The notes below the pieces were generated by a model, which ran no database searches, had not been told where the DNA came from, and saw nothing but the letters and a program-made list of their open reading frames with translations. A DNA stretch of 35,302 bases from NCBI GenBank assembly GCA_964345825.1, contig CAYFSI010000007.1:1-35302 (forward strand), given 5' to 3'. How positions within the stretch are numbered: the stretch's first letter is position 1; each line of letters starts with the position of its first letter. This DNA is from JAAYDH01 sp964345825 (GTDB lineage: Bacteria; Bacillota_I; Bacilli_A; RFN20; CAG-826). This document shows positions 15,888 through 23,931 of this stretch, in pieces. Position numbers and translations under genes: made by a program.

Positions 15888-16988
15888 TTACCTTTGCTTA
15901 ATAATAATAGCCTTAGTTGGGCATCGAGAGGCACATAATCCGCATCTAAAACATTTCTCGTTGTCGAAAACAGGGACTATGTCCTTATTCATCTCGATAG
16001 CAAAGTATGGGCAGTTTTTGAAACATAGATTGCAGTGAATGCACTTTTTAGCGTCGACGACTGGAAGTTCAGCTTCATATCTGACATCTTTCACTAGTTG
16101 GGTATCAATGACATCCTGAACGGATTTGAAACCATATTTTTCCAGTTCCTTTGGTAAGTCAGCGATAATTTTAGCATAGAGCTCTTTGCCTTTGAGCATC
16201 GCGGAAGAAAGCATTCCGACCGCAGAAGCTCCAGCGAGCAAGAATTCAATGACATCTTTGGCGGAAGCAATACCTCCAACGCCAATAACGGTAAGGGAAG
16301 GTTCTGCTTGTTTAATGGTGTAGACAGTTGCTAAAGCAACAGGTTTAATGGCTGGTCCACTCATCCACACAAAACCTTTATCGTTAGCGGAAGCCATGGA
16401 ACGTTTTTCAACATCCACCACCATCGTTGGTCCAAGTGAATTAATAGCGACAACACCATTGGCTCCGTTTTCCTTGATGGTTTTGGCAAATCCGTGTGGA
16501 TCTGGCATATGGGGACTTATCTTCATGTAGATTGGTTTCTTGGTTAAAGAACGAATCGTGGAAACTGTATCGGCGAGAGTTTTTAAATCACTTCCCACAT
16601 AGTGGGTGCTGACTTCAAAAGCATCAGCGAATTTATCAAGAAGAGGAATTAATTCTTCCATATCACTCTTGGTGTATCCAACGGAAATAATTAATGGGAC
16701 ATCACCTTTTTGTTTGCAATATTCAGGGAGGAATTCATTAATCCATTTCTCTTTGGAATATTCGGTCCATAACTCACAGTTAAAGATTGCGTTGTTATCT
16801 CCGATAATGCAGGGATGAGGAATATGCGCCATTTTGGTTGAAATGGTTTTTGCAACCATGCAACCTAAACCAGCCACATCTTTGAGCCACAACATTTTCT
16901 CAGCATCGCCAACAAGTGGTCCAGCTGCCGGCATAAGTGGGTTCTTCAGCACTAAACCATCAAACTTTGTCGTTAGATCCATAATCAT
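15888..16988 (-). CDS. PreA-like flavin oxidoreductase with two [4Fe-4S] clusters
   Basis: A 366-residue protein with an N-terminal dihydroorotate dehydrogenase-fold (FMN) TIM barrel (about 1-290) and a C-terminal 2[4Fe-4S] ferredoxin: Cys316, 319, 322, 326 and Cys346, 349, 352, 356, each ending in CP. The nearest known arrangement is PreA, the pyrimidine-reducing subunit of bacterial dihydropyrimidine dehydrogenase, but no PreT partner is in the window. The loop that holds the catalytic Cys in DHOD/DPD enzymes (NLSCPN-type) reads EVSTHY (125-130) here, so the usual acid/base residue is missing. GGIAS and GASAVGM provide the FMN phosphate site. It overlaps ssnA by ATGA and has AAGGAG 6 bases upstream. 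I infer a reductase of a purine-derived ring that takes the place of YgfK, which is absent. Confidence 0.85.
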   Translation of the reverse strand: MIMDLTTKFDGLVLKNPLMPAAGPLVGDAEKMLWLKDVAGLGCMVAKTISTKMAHIPHPCIIGDNNAIFNCELWTEYSKEKWINEFLPEYCKQKGDVPLIISVGYTKSDMEELIPLLDKFADAFEVSTHYVGSDLKTLADTVSTIRSLTKKPIYMKISPHMPDPHGFAKTIKENGANGVVAINSLGPTMVVDVEKRSMASANDKGFVWMSGPAIKPVALATVYTIKQAEPSLTVIGVGGIASAKDVIEFLLAGASAVGMLSSAMLKGKELYAKIIADLPKELEKYGFKSVQDVIDTQLVKDVRYEAELPVVDAKKCIHCNLCFKNCPYFAIEMNKDIVPVFDNEKCFRCGLCASRCPTKAIIIKQR

Positions 16989-18289
16989 TTATTCTCCTTA
17001 ATCGTTTTCCATAAATTGGTCGATATTTCAATCGATTTATTCAATCCTCTTTCGAGTTTAGAATTAAGCAGTTTGCCATTCTTCACTAAGCATTGACCAC
17101 CACGATACACATCTCGAGGGGAGAAGGAGTGGTAAAGTCCAAAGAATATATGTCCGAAGACATTGGTGTTGTCGATTGGAGTAAAAGGCGCATAGGGAAG
17201 CATTAAGAAATCGGATTCATAACCTGGGATTATTTTTCCAATTTTGACTCTAAGGATTTGACTGACGTAATCATAAGTGTCGTTGATAACATCTAAAACA
17301 TCACCAAGATTAATCGCGTTAGGGGTCTCGTTCTTCAAACGTGCTGTATAGAATAGATTTAAGTATTCAGTCGCCATTGAGGTGCTGAGACCGTCATTAC
17401 CAAGTAATACTTTAACACCATGTCGTTTAAAATTCATTATATCTGGAAGTCCAACTGCGTTATTCATGTTAGAAGTTGTGTTCACAACCATGTATGCCTT
17501 GTTCTTCGCCACGATATCTAATTCAGAATCGGTGATATGAACTCCATGCACAATCAAACTATTAGGTTTAATAAGGTGAAAGCTATCAAGTCTTTCAATG
17601 ATAGATTTGCCATACTTGGCGTGGCTGTCCTTTTCATCCATTTCGCTTTCAGCGACGTGAATATGAATTGGGCAATCGCCAATCACTTTGGAAATTTGAG
17701 ATAATGTGTCATCAGAAATTGACATGGAAGCATGCATACCAAATAGACCGGCTATCATCGAGTCATGGTTTGATGAACAGAAATCAATATTTTCTTTTAT
17801 GCATTCTTTAACTGGGAAGCGATCACTAGTTTCAAAGCACAAAATACTTCTTAAGGATGCTACATCCACTAAAGCAGTTTTTAAAGACGAGAGTGAACCG
17901 AGAATATTTTTACCCGAAGCATGATGATCAATAAGGGTGGTTACACCATTCTTCATGAACTCGCTCGCAGCACATAAGCCAGAGTAGTAGGTTGTCTCGT
18001 TATTAATTTTAGCATCCATCTTCCACCACATCTGATCAAGGATGTCTTGGAAGTTCTTTGGATTGAATGGCAAAATCATTCCGCGAGCAAAAATGGAATA
18101 TATGTGAGTGTGAGCGCACACAAAATTGGGTAGTAGTAATTGACCATGACCATCAATTACTTCTGTTCCATCGTCTTGGAATTCGCTCATTGGTCCGACT
18201 TTAAGAATTTTCTCATCGAAAATAACAAAACCATTATCGACATAGTTTTGATAATCATAGATTCTGACATTGATAATGGTTCTTTTCAT
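16985..18289 (-). CDS. ssnA: SsnA-type aminohydrolase
   Basis: A 434-residue amidohydrolase-superfamily protein (guanine/cytosine deaminase-like TIM barrel). Metal ligands include CAHTH (His60, His62), HVAESEMDEKD (His and the catalytic Glu), HGVH and LGNDGLS (Asp). SsnA is a constant member of ygeW-ygfK-ssnA-hyuA urate clusters and is thought to hydrolyse a C-N bond in a purine or ring-opened intermediate; the substrate is not established. Its stop codon TGA overlaps the ATG of the PreA-like gene (ATGA), so the two are coupled. Use of TGA as a stop here argues against a Mycoplasma-type code. The hyuA-like gene ends 10 bases upstream. Confidence 0.9.
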   Translation of the reverse strand: MKRTIINVRIYDYQNYVDNGFVIFDEKILKVGPMSEFQDDGTEVIDGHGQLLLPNFVCAHTHIYSIFARGMILPFNPKNFQDILDQMWWKMDAKINNETTYYSGLCAASEFMKNGVTTLIDHHASGKNILGSLSSLKTALVDVASLRSILCFETSDRFPVKECIKENIDFCSSNHDSMIAGLFGMHASMSISDDTLSQISKVIGDCPIHIHVAESEMDEKDSHAKYGKSIIERLDSFHLIKPNSLIVHGVHITDSELDIVAKNKAYMVVNTTSNMNNAVGLPDIMNFKRHGVKVLLGNDGLSTSMATEYLNLFYTARLKNETPNAINLGDVLDVINDTYDYVSQILRVKIGKIIPGYESDFLMLPYAPFTPIDNTNVFGHIFFGLYHSFSPRDVYRGGQCLVKNGKLLNSKLERGLNKSIEISTNLWKTIKENK

Positions 18290-18299
18290 ATCTAACTCC

Positions 18300-19601
18300 T
18301 TAATTGCAATTTAATAAATCACCTTTGATGGGGGTGTAGACTCCATCTTTCAAAATGAAGTGGCCTCTGAGCATGGTGGCGTGTACCTTTTCATTTAGTT
18401 CCAAATTTTCATAAATGGAATAATCAGCTCGCCCATAAGGCTTGCCAATTTTATAAGAATTCACCTCCTTGAGAAAAGCCAAGTCGGCATCCTTCCCAAG
18501 AGATATACTTCCTTTTTGTGATAAATGTTGTAGTTTTGCAGTATTTTTGCTCATCTTATCGATTATCTGATCACCAAACATTTTATGGAGAAGCAAAAAA
18601 GATGTTTCAATTCCCCCAATACCAAAAGGATGACCTTTCAGGAACGGGTGACTCTTTTTATCAGCGATATTGAAAGAGCAATGGTCGGTTCCAATTGCGT
18701 TAACATAACCGATATTCTTTACAAGCAATTCTTGCTCTTCTCTGCTTCTAAGAGGCGGGGCAAAAGTGTATTTATAACCATCTTCTTTAGCGAGATAAGA
18801 ATCATTGAATAGGAAATATTGAGGGCAACTTTCAACGAAGAAATTCTTGCCCAAAATATCGGAATAATTGTCAATCAAAGCTTGTAAAGTTTTGCCACTA
18901 CTACAGTGGACCATGTACAAGTAGCCACCAGTTTCCCTGGCGAATTGAGCGAGCTTAAGGGTTTCCGTTAATTCGCATTCGCTGGGTCGTGCTTTTGATA
19001 TATCCGTGCAAAGGAAATCAGGATCGTGTTTGATTAGATCATCGTTTTCGATGTGGCACTCAATCATAACATTATGTTTTTTAGAAAGTTTCAGTAGGTT
19101 ATAGATTTCTTTATCGTATGTTCTACGACGGGTTTCCGAGTAAGTGGTAAAAAGCTTGATGGTATTCATACCCAAGTTTTTCGTTTTGAGAACAAACTCT
19201 TCTAAATCACCATCAGGTTCTTTTATGCAACCATGTAAATGGTAGTCAACTTGCGAGCCCTTCGCTATTTGTAAACGTTCATAAAATAACTTTTCCAACG
19301 TTTTTGCGTTTCTAGCAGGGTCAATAAAATCAATGATGGTCGTCACTCCGCCATAGGCGGCCGAACGAGTGCCACTTGAAAAGTCATCGACAGAGATAAT
19401 GGTTCCACAATCTAAGGAAAAATGAACATGGGGATCTATTAATCCAGGAATAATTTTTAAACCTTCCGCATCAAAACAATCTTTTGCTTCAGGTTCATCT
19501 TTTCCCAAATAGACAATCTTCTCATCTTTAATCCCAATGTTGCTTTTTTTCCAAACTCCATCGACATAGATGACTCCGTTTATGATTAACAAATCATTCA
19601 T
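18300..19601 (-). CDS. hyuA: Dihydropyrimidinase/allantoinase-like cyclic amidohydrolase (HyuA)
   Basis: A binuclear-metal cyclic amidohydrolase. Numbering from the ATG at 19601, DPHVHF gives His58 and His60, Lys148 in TIKLFTTY is the likely carboxylated bridging lysine, and HIENDD, VHCSSG and GTDHCSF provide the remaining His and Asp ligands. It should open a hydantoin- or dihydropyrimidine-like ring made from the purine. An upstream in-frame ATG at 19625 would add eight residues, but it has no ribosome site and crowds the previous stop. The 19601 start follows GAAAG, starts at the first residue normally aligned in the family (MNDLLIING) and is preferred. It lies between the xdhD-like gene and ssnA. 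Confidence 0.9.
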   Translation of the reverse strand: MNDLLIINGVIYVDGVWKKSNIGIKDEKIVYLGKDEPEAKDCFDAEGLKIIPGLIDPHVHFSLDCGTIISVDDFSSGTRSAAYGGVTTIIDFIDPARNAKTLEKLFYERLQIAKGSQVDYHLHGCIKEPDGDLEEFVLKTKNLGMNTIKLFTTYSETRRRTYDKEIYNLLKLSKKHNVMIECHIENDDLIKHDPDFLCTDISKARPSECELTETLKLAQFARETGGYLYMVHCSSGKTLQALIDNYSDILGKNFFVESCPQYFLFNDSYLAKEDGYKYTFAPPLRSREEQELLVKNIGYVNAIGTDHCSFNIADKKSHPFLKGHPFGIGGIETSFLLLHKMFGDQIIDKMSKNTAKLQHLSQKGSISLGKDADLAFLKEVNSYKIGKPYGRADYSIYENLELNEKVHATMLRGHFILKDGVYTPIKGDLLNCN

Positions 19602-19629
19602 ATTTATTGCTTTCAAAAAATCCATTCAG

Positions 19630-21957
19630 CTACTGCTGTTGTTTTTTCTCCTTAATGGCACGCATTATCTTTTCTGGTGTGATTGGTAAATCATTGATTC
19701 TCACACCGACAGCGCTGTAAATGGCGTTACAAATCGCGGCTGGAGGGGTATCAATACCAATTTCACCGACTGATTTTGCTCCGAAAGGTCCAGTTGGATC
19801 ATAGGAGTCAGCAAATTCGGTTGTTAATTTAGTAATCTCTTTATGAGTCGGGATGTGATAGGAAGAGAAACTATTACTAAGCAATTTTCCATGGCTATTG
19901 TATAAAACTGCTTCGGTTGAAGCCATTCCGTATCCTTGAACAATTCCGCCTTCAACTTGGCCTTTAGCCAACATCGGGTTAATGGTTGTTCCGCAGTCAA
20001 CGACGGAGACATAGTCAATGAGCTTATATTCATAGGTTTCCGTGTCGATTTCAATTTCGGCGTATCCAGCCATAAAAGGAGGAGGTGATACGTGTCCAAA
20101 ATAACTTTCAGTCACAGCGATTTGTTTCATTTCCTTGGAATAGGTGATTTGTCTAGCTAAATCTGGAAGCGTAATCTCCTTATTCTTGGATTTGAATGTT
20201 TCTCCATCAAAGTCAATATCATCTTCGGTTGTGTCTAAAATACGTGCGGCTTCTTTGATTAATCGTTCTTTCATCTTCTGGGCAGCTTTTAAAGCGGCGT
20301 TTCCAGAAATATAGGTCGTTGATGAGGCATAGGCACCAACATCAAATGGAGTAAGGTCTGTATCAGAAGAATAGATGGTCACTTTATCGACAGTGGTCAT
20401 TAATTCTTCAGCGACAATTTGAGTAATGACAGTATCCGAACCTTGTCCAATATCAGTGGCTCCTGAGGTGACAACATAGGTGCCATCATCGTTAAGTTTA
20501 ATTGAGGAAGAACCCATATCCATCAAAGGAATGCCACTACCTTGCATAGCAATAGCCATACCAACAGAACGAATCGTATGAGGTCCAACCTGAACGCGAG
20601 GATATTTCTTACTCCATTCAATTAGTTCCGCACCTCGGTCAATACAATAAGGTAATTTACAGGACTCCATAATCATTGGAGTTCCTTTGGTGCCTTCGCC
20701 CATAATTTCAAAGATGGGGGAGGTTTCTCCTTCTTTCATGGAATTTATCTTGCGAAGTTCAATTTGGCACATATCGAGTTTTTCCGCGAGGATATCAATG
20801 GCGGTTTCTAAGACATAGTTACCTTGAATCGCCCCATAACCACGGAAAGCTCCGGCGGGAACATGGTTAGTGTAAACCACTCTTCCACCAAATTTAACGG
20901 CTTCAACTTTGTTGTAGAGGGGTAAAACTTTACTACCAACAATCATGAAGACAGTCAAGGCGTGTTCGCCGTAGGCGCCGGTGTCGCTTAATGCGCGACA
21001 ATCGATGGCCTTAATAATACCCTCTTTAGTGGCTCCAATTTTCATGGAAATCATCATTGGGTGGCGAGTATATGATGAGCTAAATACTTCTTCTCTAGTG
21101 TATGACATGCGAGAAGGTAGTCCGGTTCTCAATGTCACTAAAGCGACAAAGAATTCACAGTGGAAAGCTTGTTTTCCACCAAAACCACCACCAACACGAG
21201 GTTTAATAATGCGCACAGTGTTCATTGGTATGCCAAGAGTCTTTGCCAAAATTCGACGCATGTGGAAAGGCGTTTGGGTAGAAGCATAAATGACGAGGCG
21301 ATTGTGATCATCAAGTCGAGCGTTAGCGCAGTGTGGCTCCATCATGGAGTGGGCTTGGGCTTGTGTCTCCGCGACATGTTCGATGACAACATCACATTTT
21401 TTGAGGACCTCATCAACATTACCAATTTCCATCTCATAAGCGGCCGCGACATTTTCTTTGGGTCGAAATCCCATTTCAAAAGCTTGAGAAATTCCATCTT
21501 CTGGGTGGACAACATTTTTATTTTGATAGGCAGTCTTATAATCAAGAACTGGCTCTAATACTTCGTATTCGACTTCGATTAATTTGAGAGCATCCTCAGC
21601 GATTTGTTCATTAACAGCAGCCACTAAGGCAACTTCATCTCCCACGTAGCGAACATATTCATCAAGGATGAATTTATCGATGGGAGATGGGGCGGGGGCG
21701 CCTTGTCCAGCTCGTGACATTGCCACATGGGGAACATTCTTATAAGTGAGAACACATTTGACACCATTTAGTGCCTCTGCTTTGCTTGTATCAATATTTT
21801 TAATGTGGGCAAAGGCGTGGGGACTACGAAGCATTCTGCAAACAAGAGCACCATGAGCAGCGTAATCATCAGTATAAACTGGACGACCCATCATCTCAGC
21901 GTGGCCATCGACTGAACGAGTCTTTTTATTGACTACTTTTAAATTACTTTTTGGCAT
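19630..21957 (-). CDS. xdhD: XdhD-like molybdenum hydroxylase catalytic subunit (set 2)
   Basis: A 775-residue Mo subunit related to E. coli XdhD, except that its 2Fe-2S domain is a separate upstream gene and not fused to the N-terminus. Visible cofactor motifs are GGGFGGKQ and TDIGQGSD. At the bovine Glu802 position it has Gln263, while Arg372 (GAFRGYG) and the catalytic Glu732 (KSVGEIG) are kept. Substrate orientation therefore differs from set 1. The family is often linked with labile selenium and annotated as putative selenate reductase, though purine hydroxylation is more likely here. It begins 14 bases inside the ancestral reading frame of the 2Fe-2S gene and pairs with the YgfM-like FAD subunit. 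Confidence 0.92.
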   Translation of the reverse strand: MPKSNLKVVNKKTRSVDGHAEMMGRPVYTDDYAAHGALVCRMLRSPHAFAHIKNIDTSKAEALNGVKCVLTYKNVPHVAMSRAGQGAPAPSPIDKFILDEYVRYVGDEVALVAAVNEQIAEDALKLIEVEYEVLEPVLDYKTAYQNKNVVHPEDGISQAFEMGFRPKENVAAAYEMEIGNVDEVLKKCDVVIEHVAETQAQAHSMMEPHCANARLDDHNRLVIYASTQTPFHMRRILAKTLGIPMNTVRIIKPRVGGGFGGKQAFHCEFFVALVTLRTGLPSRMSYTREEVFSSSYTRHPMMISMKIGATKEGIIKAIDCRALSDTGAYGEHALTVFMIVGSKVLPLYNKVEAVKFGGRVVYTNHVPAGAFRGYGAIQGNYVLETAIDILAEKLDMCQIELRKINSMKEGETSPIFEIMGEGTKGTPMIMESCKLPYCIDRGAELIEWSKKYPRVQVGPHTIRSVGMAIAMQGSGIPLMDMGSSSIKLNDDGTYVVTSGATDIGQGSDTVITQIVAEELMTTVDKVTIYSSDTDLTPFDVGAYASSTTYISGNAALKAAQKMKERLIKEAARILDTTEDDIDFDGETFKSKNKEITLPDLARQITYSKEMKQIAVTESYFGHVSPPPFMAGYAEIEIDTETYEYKLIDYVSVVDCGTTINPMLAKGQVEGGIVQGYGMASTEAVLYNSHGKLLSNSFSSYHIPTHKEITKLTTEFADSYDPTGPFGAKSVGEIGIDTPPAAICNAIYSAVGVRINDLPITPEKIMRAIKEKKQQQ

Positions 21958-21991
21958 GTTTTTTGAACTCCGCTAAATATTTCTTCACAGC

Positions 21992-22411
21992 TTATATTTG
22001 AGCGTGATAACCACTGCAACGGCAAAGGTTGCCGACGATATAATTCTTAATTTCTTCATCAGTTGGGTTTTCATATTCTAGGGTTAAAGCATGAACGACG
22101 AGAGCGAATCCGACGAGGCAGAAACCACATTGGTCGGCTCCTTCATCAGAGAAATAATCAGCAATTTTATTAGCTTCTTCCTGAATGTCTTCGACAGTCG
22201 TCACTTTTTTACCATGGACTTGGGCAGTCAAAACACTGCAAGACATTGATGGTTTCCCATCAATTAACACAGTGCAGGTTCCACAGTTACTTTCATTGCA
22301 GCCAACATGTACGGATAAGATTCCTTGATTTCTTAATGTTTCAGCAAGGTATTCATCAGGGCGAACATTTAGGACAACCTCGGTCCTATTTAAAATAAAT
22401 TTAACTTCCAT
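21992..22411 (-). CDS. 2Fe-2S subunit of XdhD complex, C-terminally cut by an in-frame UAA
   Basis: A 139-residue electron-transfer subunit with cluster motifs GCNESNCGTC plus a later Cys in MSC, then QCGFCLVGF and GNLCRCSGYH. The second motif has LVG where nearly all relatives have TPG. Reading stops at TAA (21994-21992) after GYHAQI. The same frame continues for 15 further codons reading AVKKYLAEFKKHAKK and ends at TAA 21946-21944, overlapping the xdhD start by 14 bases as in ordinary coupled genes. The stop thus looks like a recent nonsense change or a sequencing error. All cluster ligands lie before it, so function may persist. ATG overlaps the ygfM stop (TAATG). Confidence 0.9.
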   Translation of the reverse strand: MEVKFILNRTEVVLNVRPDEYLAETLRNQGILSVHVGCNESNCGTCTVLIDGKPSMSCSVLTAQVHGKKVTTVEDIQEEANKIADYFSDEGADQCGFCLVGFALVVHALTLEYENPTDEEIKNYIVGNLCRCSGYHAQI

Positions 22412-23190
22412 TACTTGCTGACCTCCTTAAGTCCGCGACGAATATATACTTCAGAAATTTCTTTGCGATAATCTTTTCCAATTGCGACACTATCGGCGAA
22501 TGAGTACTCGCCCATTGCGGTTTTGGCTACCTTTAAGATATCTTCGCCGGCATCAGCTTCTTTCATGGCTTGATGAGCCAAAGAGGCAATCATTGGTCGA
22601 GATCCAACAACGATATAATGTTTTTCATTTCTCAATGTGATAGCGATGTTCACCAAAGGAAAATCTAAGGCGGTGGCTTTTACTTTCTTGTAGAAGCAAG
22701 TGCCTTCATCTTTTTTAATATAGAGGGCGGTAAGAATTCCTTGGACCTTACCACGATAGTTTAAATATTCTTCTAACGACATTTTTTGCTCTGGGTAGAA
22801 CTCAAGAGTGACATCGAGAGTGAGAAGGGCGGTGATGACATCAGAAAATGGATATCTGCCAAACACCGATCCACCGATTGTGGCTAAATTTCGGAAGTTA
22901 ACTCCCATAATCTCTCCAACTGCAGTGGAAGCAATTCCTCCACAAATTTTCTTAATTAAAGTTGAAGTCTCAAAGTTTCTTAATGTTACCATTGAACCAA
23001 CTTTAATAGAATCTCCTGATTCGACTATTTGGTTAAGTCCAAGATCAGATAAATCAATTAATGTCTCATAGCTCTGACCTAATTTCTTAATCCAGAGTCC
23101 TCCCGCGATAATCGCATTCTTTGGATTCTCCGACAGTTTGCGATAGGCATCGTCTAGTGATGTGGCTCGATAAAAGTTTTTTGCTCGCAT
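22411..23190 (-). CDS. ygfM: YgfM-like FAD subunit of XdhD complex
   Basis: The FAD-binding subunit (259 residues, which I recall as the length of E. coli YgfM). The first FAD motif is AGGLWIKKL, not the AGGTDL of XdhB-type proteins, and the second is ATIGGSVFGRYPFSDV; both deviations are typical of the YgfM branch. It passes electrons between the 2Fe-2S subunit and an acceptor; an altered first motif may mean a different or non-NAD acceptor. It starts 1 base after the mocA stop and its own stop overlaps the next start, so mocA, ygfM and the 2Fe-2S gene are one translational block. Confidence 0.88.
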   Translation of the reverse strand: MRAKNFYRATSLDDAYRKLSENPKNAIIAGGLWIKKLGQSYETLIDLSDLGLNQIVESGDSIKVGSMVTLRNFETSTLIKKICGGIASTAVGEIMGVNFRNLATIGGSVFGRYPFSDVITALLTLDVTLEFYPEQKMSLEEYLNYRGKVQGILTALYIKKDEGTCFYKKVKATALDFPLVNIAITLRNEKHYIVVGSRPMIASLAHQAMKEADAGEDILKVAKTAMGEYSFADSVAIGKDYRKEISEVYIRRGLKEVSK

Positions 23191-23191
23191 A

Positions 23192-23758
23192 CTATTTCCC
23201 TTCTAGATTTTTATTCAAATCTTGATAATCGTTTATCGTATCTATGTCATTAAGTATATTTTTGTCGTCTGTATTTATTATTTCATAATTAAAGCGATTG
23301 CGAAATGCTTTTAGATTATAATCTACTGGTTCTTTCTTCAACTGATTAACTAAACCACGGGAGATAAATAATGGGTGCCCAGTCTCTCCTTGATAAACAG
23401 GAACACGTAATTCACCCTTTCCATTCTTCAAGGCCAACATGGTTTCCCTTTTTACAAAAGGGCAATCTCCAGGAATGATGAATATGTCACAATCGATATT
23501 TTTAACTCCCCACAAGACACTGGAAAACATTCCCTTATCGTAATGAGGGTTATTTGTGACTTCTATTTCCGGCATATTCTTTAAGGCAGTTCTAATATCC
23601 AAATCATAGAAACCAGTCACAATTTTAAGATGATCCACGAATGGTAAAAGGCTCAAAACAGTATGTAAAATAAGAGGTTTGCCATTAAACCTCAGCATCA
23701 TTTTATTTGTCTGGGCTCTTGAGGAGTAACCACCCGCAAGAATAATTCCTTCAATCAT
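23192..23758 (-). CDS. mocA: Molybdenum cofactor cytidylyltransferase-like protein
   Basis: A 188-residue MobA/MocA-type nucleotidyltransferase. It keeps LAGGYSSRA with a downstream Lys (NK), GMFSSV, the metal-binding PGDCPF and GHPLF. MocA proteins attach CMP to molybdopterin to make the dinucleotide cofactor used by xanthine dehydrogenase-family enzymes, matching the two Mo hydroxylases downstream. It is the first gene of the operon. No Shine-Dalgarno sequence precedes the ATG, and the predicted transcription start is only about 10 bases upstream, so its mRNA may be nearly leaderless. Specificity for CTP over GTP is inferred from context. Confidence 0.88.
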   Translation of the reverse strand: MIEGIILAGGYSSRAQTNKMMLRFNGKPLILHTVLSLLPFVDHLKIVTGFYDLDIRTALKNMPEIEVTNNPHYDKGMFSSVLWGVKNIDCDIFIIPGDCPFVKRETMLALKNGKGELRVPVYQGETGHPLFISRGLVNQLKKEPVDYNLKAFRNRFNYEIINTDDKNILNDIDTINDYQDLNKNLEGK

Positions 23759-23774
23759 ATTAATGAATATACTT

Positions 23775-23803
23775 ATTGTATAAGTTATTTATTATGGCTT
23801 CAA
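23775..23803 (-). promoter_or_regulatory. Predicted sigma-A promoter of the purine operon
   Basis: On the minus strand TTGAAG (23803-23798), a 17-base spacer and TACAAT (23780-23775) make a good sigma-A promoter. The start site would be near 23768, about 10 bases before the mocA ATG. Confidence 0.55.
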
Positions 23804-23839
23804 GTTAACGATTTATCAAAATGAGTGTAAAATGAAAAT

Positions 23840-23886
23840 GCAACCAATAGTTGCGGAAATGAAAAGTAGACTTGGTTGTGGCAACC
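23840..23886. promoter_or_regulatory. Two inverted repeats in the divergent intergenic region (candidate operators)
   Basis: GCAACCAATAGTTGC (23840-23854; arms GCAAC/GTTGC) and GGTTGTGGCAACC (23874-23886; arms GGTTG/CAACC) share the CAACC/GGTTG half-site. Their centres are 33 bases apart, about three helix turns. They lie between the mocA operon promoter and the XRE gene. The right-hand repeat overlaps a possible -35 (TTGTGG, 23876-23881, with TAGATT at 23900-23905) for the regulator. They are natural candidates for binding by the adjacent XRE protein. Confidence 0.5.
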
Positions 23887-23931
23887 GAAAACAAATTGAT
23901 AGATTATTGTCATCAGTGAGGGGGAAAAGTT

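Noticed and set aside
21160..21558. 132-codon open frame on the plus strand inside xdhD
   Set aside because: It is antisense to a well-supported Mo-subunit gene, has low-complexity composition and shows no recognisable motif; it is a shadow of the real frame.
21992..21994. Selenocysteine insertion in the XdhD-associated 2Fe-2S gene
   Set aside because: The interrupting codon is UAA, not UGA, it aligns with no conserved Cys, and no SECIS-like hairpin follows it.
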